DNA of 64,000 nt from Larix kaempferi (lineage: Eukaryota; Streptophyta; Pinopsida; Pinales; Pinaceae): positions 44,014,501-44,078,500 of the forward strand of contig BSBM01000486.1 in assembly GCA_027924585.1 (NCBI GenBank). The letters are read 5' to 3'. A program made the translations under genes and the position numbers. The notes beneath the pieces are model-generated. The model was not told the origin of the DNA. It made no database searches and was given only the letters and a program-made list of their open reading frames with translations. This document shows positions 55,599 to 64,000 of the stretch, one piece after another. Every line of letters begins with the position of its first letter. Position 1 is the first letter of the stretch.

Positions 55599-57261
55599 TC
55601 ACATCTTCAAAAGAAATTTTTTACGCATTCTGTAAACTCTGACCACTGAAGAAGGTGTGTCCCTTCCTATCTTCCTGGGACTCCTTCCTTTGATTTTTCC
55701 ATTAGATGCTTTATGTAGCTTCAAGGGTAATGATTCTATGGATACAACATTTGGGTTGTCAATTTCCTTTGAAGATGATGGACCTGACACTAGTAGCCTC
55801 GATTTCTTGGCGTTGTAATTTTTTTAAGAGTGCTTCAAGATCTATCAAATCACCATCATGATTAGCCTAAAAATATAAAACAATAAAGACACCAAATTTA
55901 AACATATATCCTGATAAATACTATTCAAAAGTCGACACTCCACTTAAAATTTAAACACACGCACTATCCACAAACCTACCAACATATTTTTAAAAAAAAA
56001 AATTGATTAATAATGATACTTGCTGTAAATCTCCTTCATGGAATTTCCTCAATCTACATTGAAATTCCTTTCATTCACATGTGCCTCGAGCTTTTCATCA
56101 CTCACTTCTTCAACCTCAATAATATTCTCTTGTCTTGTAAATTAGGGGATTTTGATGTTTTGGAAGGTACAACCTTAGGCTCCTCGGTGTCTTCTTCCTA
56201 TTGCAGCTTTACACACTTTTCATCTAAAGATTCATCAATCTTAATTCCCTCACGTGGATCTAGGCACACTAATTCAAAGTTGTCTAGTTTTGGAAAGAAA
56301 TTTAAATTCAAGTCCCAAACACCTCTAAACCTCTACGAATTCTTCAAGGAGGGATATTAGGGTCTGCTACAGACTAAGGACATCCTACAACATCCTTATA
56401 CAGACACCCAACTTCCACGGGTCCACATTTTATGGGTTCATCATGCCTGGGAAGACTCCCTTGGCTAAACCAAAGGCATCAAGGCAATATCACCAGGACT
56501 TATGTGGAAACCCAACGACCTTTGGCGCATAAATGGAAGTGGTTGGATTGTAACTACCCCAACATTCTATGGACTCCACTTGACTTTACAAACAAGATTA
56601 GACAGTGAAATTAGTGACCAAGTGCAAAGATCAAAACTTGGACTAGTGAAGGAGGCAGTTTCCAAACAGTTTCGAATGGCACTAGAGGCTCCCTAAATTA
56701 TGTTCTATGACTTGGTATGGGATTCATTACTTCATATTTAAGTACCAAAATGGGGACATTACATCTTCTTCCTATTGCATCTTTACACACTTTTCATCAA
56801 AAGATTCATCAATCTTAATTCTCTCACTTGGATCTTGATCCTCTTCATCACCATCATTACTCCCAGATCCATCTTCAGGCCTACCTTTAATAGATCTATT
56901 ATTACATCCTCCATTTTCCTATTCACTTAAACCAAATATAATGATGTTCCAAAAGCATATATAGACAATGTTTAGAGCTTCATATAATCAACAACACTCA
57001 TTTCCTTTCAGAATCAAAATTTAAAACATTTATATAATCCATTAAAAGAAGGCAAATAACACAGGAAATGATAGTACCTAAGTTTTTAAAAGAAAATATG
57101 CAATGTATCCCTTGAAATAAGGGAATATCTTGACAATGTTTTGGACTCTTAACAAATTCCCACCAACACCACTATGCTCTTGCACATCTTGCTGCCAAGC
57201 AAAAGCACCTTCTATGCACGGTTTACAAAAATTACCTCCACGAGGACTAGAGAGTGGAACA
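55599..57261 (-). pseudogene. Minus-strand gene-like fragments with a duplicated exon
   Basis: Three coding-like blocks lie on the minus strand. 57261-57103 encodes GGNFCKPCIEGAFAWQQDVQ and GVGGNLLRVQNIVKIFPYFK. 56885-56765 encodes SGSNDGDEEDQDPSERIKID and FDEKCVKMQ before a TAG. 56300-56110 encodes a second, related copy (LDNFELVCLDPREGIKIDES, LDEKCVKLQ, TAG, EEDTEEPKVVPSKTSKSPN). 55790-55599 encodes SIESLPLKLHKASNGKIKG and a basic tail. Between the first two a stretch with AAAGGTAGG and GAATAG could be intron borders. This looks like an exon-intron gene relic with one exon duplicated; it is truncated at 57262 by the copia LTR and split by an LTR fragment. Family not recognised. Confidence 0.4.
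56361..56763 (-). mobile_element. Gypsy-type LTR fragment
   Basis: On the minus strand TGTAATGTCCCCATTTTGG begins at 56763, the style of start seen in many plant gypsy LTRs. It directly follows coding-like text, separating two related copies of it (56188-56265 and 56765-56840). The other end near 56361 is a guess; no target duplication is clear. Confidence 0.4.
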
Positions 57262-57931
57262 TGTTGATGTATATGTAACTTCAGAATGTATTTCACCCAT
57301 TTATTTCACCCATGTATTTCATATATGTATTTTGTACTCCTATAGAGATGTTATTATTCCTCTATACGGAAGTGTCGTCATTTGTATTGTAAGTGTCGTA
57401 ACTTATACTTGATGGGTTATTAGACCACCTTGTTGGGGTCGGCCCTGTATAATTCATGTGGGTCGAAGGGTTATTAGACCACCCTATTGGGGGTCAGCCA
57501 TGTGGGTCAAAGGGTTATTAGACCACCAAGTGTGGGGTCGGCCCGGATTAAGTTAACCATGGGTTAAGCTAGACATGTAGGCCCCATTAGTTTATTGGGC
57601 AGGACAGAACAAGTATAAATAGAGATCGAGAGATCTCTATTTGATCATTCATTCACACACTTCTCTCATTCGGAAAGTGGTGCACTTATGAGGAGGAGGC
57701 TCTGCTGCTAGGAGAAGACTATCTCTTGTATTCTGGTTGTATCATTGCTCTATCTATCTCTGAGGAAGTTATTGGGGTTTTTCACCTTTATGGTTTTCCC
57801 CAAGTAAACTCTGTGTCTCTAGTGTGCTTGCATTATTGTGTCCATGATTGATATGCTGTAGATTTGCTGTACATGTTGTTCTCTTAATTAAGATCCTAGA
57901 TCAGATTGAAGTAAATTCTGAAACTTTAACA
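57262..57931 (+). repeat. Left LTR with three U3 repeats and TATA-overlapping hairpin
   Basis: GGGTTATTAGACCACC begins at 57414, 57468 and 57512, each followed by a GGGGTC-GCC segment: three U3 repeats. TATAAAT (57614-57620) is the TATA box. An 11-bp perfect inverted repeat (57617-57627 and 57632-57642) with a GAGA spacer overlaps it. The right LTR carries the same elements as far as it is visible. Confidence 0.8.
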
Positions 57932-57943
57932 TGGTACCAGAGC

Positions 57944-60729
57944 TAGCCTGAAAGAAGGCATGATATGGCATGTATGACACTTGTTGCACTTACGATGCTA
58001 GGGCTTGATATAGAAAAAACCAGTCATCATAGAACTTTCACTATAAATCCATTTTGGTGAAGTTTTTGGATCTGAAAATTTTACAGGTCGAAGATAAGAT
58101 CCCCATGTACCTTGTGTCCAAAGAAAAACTTCTAATTCATTGTACTTTGTGATTTATGATCTGTACAATATAGGGCTTCTGCCTCTTCTAGATCTCAGTC
58201 ATAAACAAGTGACCTTGGAAAAAAGGTCATACCTTGGGCTAGGAAGCTCCAAATGAAATTTCGTAAAATGTGACAAGTATTACACAGACTGTACTATCTC
58301 AAGAAACGTTTTTAGAGGCCAAAGTTGAACCAGTGACACGTGGCACGCCGTACAAGTTTGCTCTCCTGTTTTATCCCATAAACAGGTCACGTTACGACAC
58401 TTGCCATAACTCTCTCTCAGAGAATCCAATTTAGGTCAGACCTATCGGGATGGAAATATGACAGGTTGGGATATCTCAAGAAAAAAATTTCAGACCCTGT
58501 GGATTGAAAAGTTCAGAGTTACACTAGAAACAATCAGGTACATATTTCTGTCATAACATAACTATTTTTTAGCACCTTCATTCATGGCTTCCGGAATTTT
58601 GGGTTTCGGAGAAAGTTGGAATTTTTGTAATCGGAGACTACAGCTGAATGCCACTCATAAAAATAAAAATTTAGAGACCAAGTTCAGAATTTTTGGTTGG
58701 GCAAAAGATCGGGCTTGATCAAACCCTAGTTCAGGACTTTGATTGGAAAAGTGGAAAATTAGGGCTTCTGTAAAAATGGGAATTTTTGAAATCTGTGACC
58801 ACGGCTGGAAGCTCCTCAGAAAAATAGAAGCTTAGAGCTTTGGATCAAACCTTTTTATTGGGAAGAAGAGTGGGATTCATCAAACCCTATTTAGGGGTCA
58901 CATCTAGTGAATCCGAAAGTTTCAAAGGCAAAATTGAGGAGTGAAACTTTGCAGTTTTCAAATTCTGAATATACCAGCTTGATCAGCTCATCACGGCGCA
59001 TATTTCTATCCTTTCGGAAGTTTGAATTTTTGGGGTTTCTCTAACAATCCCTAATCCAGCTTCAGGTCCATTTCTTGCAAATCAAGTGGATTGGGTTAAT
59101 CCTAGAAGAAGATGGATTGGTCACCTGCATAAGTGAAGAAGTTCATGTCTCAGAGGGAGATGAGGCTAAGGCCTTCCATAAGAAGATTACAAGCAATCTT
59201 GACAGGTATGGATTACAGGTATGTTTCGAATTCAGTTCATGGTTAATTTTATGATATGTTTTTCTTCAAATCATTACAGTACAATCTTGATTAATTACTA
59301 GACTTGTCGTATTACCTTAATAGAAGATATTCATTGATTAAGGTTTTGACACTTATGATTGTACTAATGCATTGTGATGTTGTGTGAGATTTATGTTGTT
59401 CGCTAACATAAAAGGTACACCAAGAAAGACAAATCATGTTCTACTTCAAGAACATATGATCATGGTGACATGAAGACAAAGATTCATCCATTGTCATGGA
59501 TCACATAGAAGATCTACTTACGATGTATGTATAACTTGGTTCTACAATGGTTAACTTATGAGACATGCAGGTTACTAGCACAAGTCACTGAAGAGAACCA
59601 GAAGACATTATGCGGGTATGTTAGACATAACTAGATAGCATGCTAATCCAGGTATGTTTTTCCTATATCAAGCTAGAATCCTACCTTGTGTTAGGATATT
59701 ATACTGTTGTGTTGTTGATAATGATTATTCATGAAGTCATAGGTTTGAATAGTCATGGTTGTATGCATATTATGTTTCTTACCATAATTGATTATATGAC
59801 TAACCAGAAGAATCATGAAGGTATAGGTTTGAGTAATCACGAGTTTATACATTGATGATTTAACTAATCAAAAGAGACCTATGATCAAATAAGAATATGC
59901 ATGAGTAAAAGAAGACTTCTCTGAAACCTTGAATACTAATGTTTATTATCTGTGAATGATCATGACTATACATGTTTAAGATTATTGTGTTTTGATAGTA
60001 TTAAGATTATACTAATAAATGTGTGAGTATGTATGAGACCTCAAGGATAACACAATGATGATACTAATAAGCATGCATAGTGATTAAGGATGGATATAAG
60101 TTCAAGGACATGTAATCCAGGAAGCAAAGATCAAGAGGGAGCACACTCCAGTTGTTCCTGCAAGAAAGCAAAGGAGCACACTTCAGTAGTTTCTACAAGG
60201 ATGTAGATATTCAGAGGGAGTTGACCACTTCTCACAATCCACATCATAATGGAGTTGCAAAGATTCAGAAGGAGTCCACCTAGCAACCAAACAAAGATAA
60301 GTATTTGAATTATCATTTCTTACATAATGTTATTCAATGATGTATATGCTTATGTTCCTAGAATTAGGTTGTGTATTATGCATATTAGAATAGTTGCATT
60401 GATGAACAGTATACTACTAATATACATGGGTAAGTGGCATATGGCACTGTACAACATTCCATTGCTACTTATCTAGAATGAAACCTCTTTGTTGACATGT
60501 TAGGAGTTGTGCACACTCTCAACAATATTCTGGTAGAGATTGGAAGGCATCTAGAAAGTTACGGAATATGGATAAATGCTGTATTGAAGCATTGGCTAAG
60601 ATAATTGCATGACTGTATGACATATTTCTTTATGTGTAAGAATTTGTTCTGAAAACTATGAGATGTTTTCTAATCATGCAATTTAACTTGTTGTGTAGGA
60701 AAGATCATATACCATCACCTACAAAAGAA
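57944..60729. other. Internal copia stretch, no domain recognised
   Basis: Stops in all frames. Several TTT-rich direct phrases (for example 'aagaagatt..' and 'gggagcacactccag/ggagcacacttcag' near 60140-60180) repeat loosely. Gag and integrase would be expected here but cannot be supported. Confidence 0.5.
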
Positions 60730-61870
60730 GGACTACAACATTTGTTCAGTAACAAAGCTATCTATTGAAAATATTGAAGATATTGAAGTTCCCAGGATCT
60801 AGGAAGAATGCCATGATCGAGGAGTACCAGTCGATCATGAATATGTTTGGGATGCAATCCCAAGACCTGAAGGAGAGTCTTTAGTGATTTCCAAGAGGAT
60901 CTACAAGATCAAGCATGATGAAGGTGGTAGCATAGAGACTTTTGCTCATGTAGCCAGATACACTTCCATTAAATCAATACTTTCTCTAGCTACAGTGATG
61001 AAGAGGAAGATACACTTTCTTGAATGGTGTAGTTGAATAAGAAGTGTATGTGGTGCAGCCACTTCGTTATGAGACACATGATAGGGAGTCATATATGTGC
61101 AGAACTTGGTATGGTAGGATAGATAGCTTTCTATCCAGTTTGGGCTTTACCAAGAATAAAGCGGATTCCAACCTTTACTACAAGGTTGAGGAAGGCAATC
61201 CAGTGATACTACTATGTGGATGACCTGTTTGTAATAGATGAGGATAGATTGATTACCGACATGCAGCGGAAGCTTGCTGCCAAGTTCGAGTTGAATAAAT
61301 TGGGGATGATGCACTATTTTTTTTGGCATGGAGGTGTGGTAGAGTGCAGATGGAATCTTCCTTGGACAAGGGAAGTATGCAGTAGAGATCATGAAGAGGT
61401 TCAAGATGATGGACTGCAAGCCTATGGCCACACCTATGGCATCGAACATGAAGCTTCTGTGTGATGCTTCATCTGAGCTAGTTGATATCACTATGTATCG
61501 TTAGATGATTGGGTCCTTGATGTACTTGACGAACACGAGACCAGATATTTGCTTTGCAGTGAACACATTGAGCCAGTTCCTGACGAATCCAAGGAGTATT
61601 CACCTGGTTGTTGTAAAGCATATTCTGAGGTACCTGAAGGGTACAATTGATTATGGGCTCAAGTATGATGTGAATCAAAATTTTAACCTGCAGGGTTATG
61701 TTGATTCAAATTGGGAAAGCAGTGCTGCAGATAGGGATCAGGTGTGATCTCTTGGTTTAGCAGGAAGCAGTCCCGCATAGCACTGAGTACAACCAAAGCA
61801 GAGTATGTTGCGACATATGAGTAGGTTGTAGCTGTATTGACCAAGCCTTCGCTAGAGTGCAGTTTGAGTA
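60730..61870 (+). pseudogene. pol: Copia RT-RNase H remnant
   Basis: YVDD is encoded at 61213-61224 and followed by LFVIDEDRL, LAAKFELNKLGMMHYF. After frame shifts, MIGSLMYLTNTRPDICFAVN, TLSQFLTNP, KHILRYLKGTIDYGLKY and GYVDSNW (normally DSDW) give the RT-RNase H junction. ALSTTKAEYVA follows. Upstream text (60730-61200) contains FTKNKADSNLYYK of RT. Small deletions and stops make it non-functional. No integrase is seen. Confidence 0.75.
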
Positions 61871-62247
61871 CTTTAGAGAGAGGCTTGGGGCACTTCAGAT
61901 CGAGGTTTCTTCCAAAGGGAAGTGATGAGTCCGGAAGATGCAAATGCACATGAGCTTTTCTGACATGGTTGATGTGTTCTCCCTTGGTCATGATGTAATT
62001 GCTGAGCCATTTTTCACATGGTGGTAGATGTGTTCTCCCATGGTGAAAATGTAAGGGCTGGAGCCTTCCCTGAATGGTGGTAGATGTGTTCTCCCATGTC
62101 GGTGGTGTAAGTGATGGATGATGTGCATCTGGGCTGTGCTTCGTGGACGATGAGATGATCTGAAGAGGAAAATGCTATGATGATCAAGAGGATCATGGAT
62201 GATGAGCATCAGGACGATGCTCCAGTTACTACTCTGTAGATGTATAT

Positions 62248-62510
62248 GCATCATGTTGGATGCTTGTTATGATTAGTTGGATCATTGCATCATGTTGGAT
62301 GCTTGTTATGATCAGTTGGATCATTTATGTATATATGCATCATGTTGGATGCTGGGTATGATCAGTTGGATCATTTATGTATATATGCATCATGTTGGAT
62401 GCTGGATATGATCAGTTGAATCATTTATGTATGTATGCATCATGTTGGATGCTGGATAGGATCAGTTGGGTGATTTGTATGTATTTTCTATATGCAACAT
62501 GTTGGATGCT
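62248..62510 (+). repeat. 50-bp tandem repeat
   Basis: GCATCATGTTGGATGCT starts at 62248, 62287, 62337, 62387 and 62437, then decays near 62493. Three intervals are exactly 50 bp. It is followed to about 62700 by looser GTATCAGGTGGATAC repeats. The region lies between RNase H and the 3' LTR. Confidence 0.8.
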
Positions 62511-62864
62511 TGGACCATGTATCTGTATATGTATCAGGTGGATACTGAGATCATGTATGTTGATATGTATCAGGTGGATACATTGTGCAGATCATGTATC
62601 TGTGTATGTATCAAGTGGATACATTGTATGATCAGGTAGATCATGTATGATGATATGTATCAGGTAGATACTTGGTATGCATCAGGTGGATGCATTGTAT
62701 GATCAGGATGATCGTGGATGACAAGATTCTCTAGATGACATGCAGCAGGATGTTGCAGTGATGATGATCAGGATGATCATGTGTACATCAGGATGATGTA
62801 TGGTGAGTATCAGGATGATACTTTGTGGCTGTGGATCAGGTTGTGTAGATGAGCATGTCTGGGA

Positions 62865-63290
62865 GATCCTATAGGTCGGATTTGTGTACCCGTAACAGCC
62901 TGGGATGCTCTTTCGAGACATTGCTCTAGGAGGACATGTAATTTGTGCCTTGGGAGATTTCAAGTCGGAGTTGTGTACCCGTAACATCCTGAGATGCTCT
63001 TGCGAGGTTTTGTCCTATGGCATGTAATTTGTGCCCTAGGAGATTTCAGGTCGGAGTTGTGTACCCGTAACATCCTAAGATGCTCTTTCGAGGTTTTTCC
63101 ATGACCACATGTAATTTGTTCCCTGGGGAGATTTCAGGTCGAAGTTGTGTACCCGTAATATCCTAAGATGCTCTTGCTAGGTTTTGTGGTGACCACATGT
63201 AATTTGTGCCCTGGGAGATTTCAGGTTGGAGTTGTGTACCCGTAACATCCTGAGATGCTCTTGCTATGTTTTGTGGTGGGGTCACATGTA
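62865..63290 (+). repeat. 86-bp tandem repeat, five copies
   Basis: GTACCCGTAACATCCTGAGA recurs at about 62887, 62975, 63061, 63146 and 63235, each with GATGCTCTT-CGAGGTTTT and CATGTAATTTGTGCC text. Spacing is 85-89 bp. Part of the 3' untranslated region of the copia element. Confidence 0.8.
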
Positions 63291-63627
63291 ATAAGTCCTG
63301 GAGATATGGACAGGATGAAAAAGGCCTCAGATGCTCTTTAGGGTTCTTGCTAGGCAAGAGACTCTTTAAAGGTTTTGTGACGCACGTAATAAGTCCTGAG
63401 AATTCCACAGTATGGCCAGTGACGATGAAGACCTGCAGGTGGTGGGCATACATCTAGTATGAAAAAGGACTGGCTCTGTAGACCTTCCTATGACGAGTAG
63501 ATTCAGAGATTGATTGAGATAGCAGCAGCAATGACGATGACGATGATTCGAGGATGATGATTCACTGATGATGATCCAAAGAAGAAGACTTGTGCTAGCA
63601 GACCTGTGTCAAGAAATACCTTCCTAG

Positions 63628-64000
63628 TTAAGAGGGAGTGTTGATGTATATGTAACTTCGGAATGTATTTCACCCATGTATTTCATATATGTATTTTGTA
63701 CTTCTATAGAGATGTTATTGTTCCTCTATACGGAAGTGTCGTCATTTATATTGTAAGTGTCGTAACTTATACTTGATGGGTTATTAGACCACCTTGTTGG
63801 GGTCGGCCCTGTATAAGTCATGTGGGTTGAAGGGTTATTAGACCACCCTATTGGGGGTCGGCCATGTGGGTCAAAGGGTTATTAGACCACCAAGTGTGGG
63901 GTTGGCCCAGATTAAGTTAACCATGGGTTAAGCTAGACATGTAGGCCCCATTAGTTTATTGGGCAGGACAGAACAAGTATAAATAGAGATCGAGAGATCT
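63628..64000 (+). repeat. Polypurine tract and right LTR (cut by window end)
   Basis: TTAAGAGGGAG precedes TGTTGATGTATATG at 63639. 362 bp of the LTR are present, up to the hairpin at the TATA box. Confidence 0.85.

Larger units (their letters stand above)
57262..64000 (+). mobile_element. Copia element running off the window
   Basis: The left LTR is 57262-57931 (670 bp, TGTTGATGTATATG...TTTAACA), with primer site TGGTACCAGAGC at 57932. The right LTR starts at 63639 after TTAAGAGGGAG and is cut by the window end at 64000. The LTRs are close to identical except for a 14-bp duplication (TTATTTCACCCA) in the left copy. The internal 5.7 kb holds a decayed RT-RNase H near 60730-61870 and large tandem repeats after it; gag and integrase could not be made out in 57944-60700. 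Confidence 0.85.

Noticed and set aside
1-64000. tRNA, rRNA or snRNA genes
   Set aside because: No cloverleaf, A/B box pair or conserved rRNA text was seen; tRNA-like matches are only LTR primer sites.

Overview
The window is repeat-dense plant nuclear DNA. It is built almost entirely of LTR retrotransposons, many nested in one another, with no intact cellular gene that I can support. The large nested elements, AT-rich spacers, plant-type Athila/Tat and copia elements and initiator-Met or Asp tRNA primer sites fit a large-genome land plant. A gymnosperm is my guess, but nothing in the sequence proves it.

Layout. 1-2070 (minus strand) holds a decayed gene-like unit with a TATA box, a CpG-rich repeated leader, two exons and a 97-bp intron; the family is not recognised. 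2200-4470 holds degenerate tandem repeats and minus-strand coding relics. 4471-10760 holds old LTR-like pieces, including a small element with only a gag-like ORF. 11558-16305 is an old LTR split by a 4.3-kb non-autonomous copia element (782-bp LTRs, perfect TTTTC target duplication). 16383-19716 is another copia-type non-autonomous element, and its right LTR meets an inverted, truncated copia LTR (19732-20213). 20654-21625 has CACTA-like subterminal repeats.

22883-36469 is the best-preserved unit: a 13.6-kb minus-strand Ty3/gypsy element of the Athila/Tat branch. It has 1421-bp LTRs (about 1% diverged by hand count), a perfect TAAAC target duplication, an Asp-tRNA primer site, a polypurine tract, gag, pol and a long third ORF. 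Gag and pol share one frame with a single UAG between them; a second UAG cuts integrase, and one RNase H catalytic Asp codon reads Tyr.

36630-49126 is a copia element (about 750-bp LTRs) lacking its integrase core. It is split at 39090/46377 by a nested 7.3-kb element (1.93-kb LTRs, perfect GAAGG duplication). The internal region of that nested element carries about 980 codons of a decayed, non-gag, non-pol protein. This is one of the strongest candidates here for something undescribed.

50100-54826 holds a very long decayed ORF of unknown family. 55599-57261 has minus-strand gene-like fragments with a gypsy-type LTR start. 57262-64000 is a copia element that runs off the window, with repeat-rich U3 and 3' regions.

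How the parts relate: the two gag/pol-bearing elements (gypsy and copia) are each defective by visible lesions. The LTR elements without pol would have depended on proteins supplied in trans. In the frames I followed, most nonsense codons are TAG, as expected if methylated CAG sites decay to TAG.
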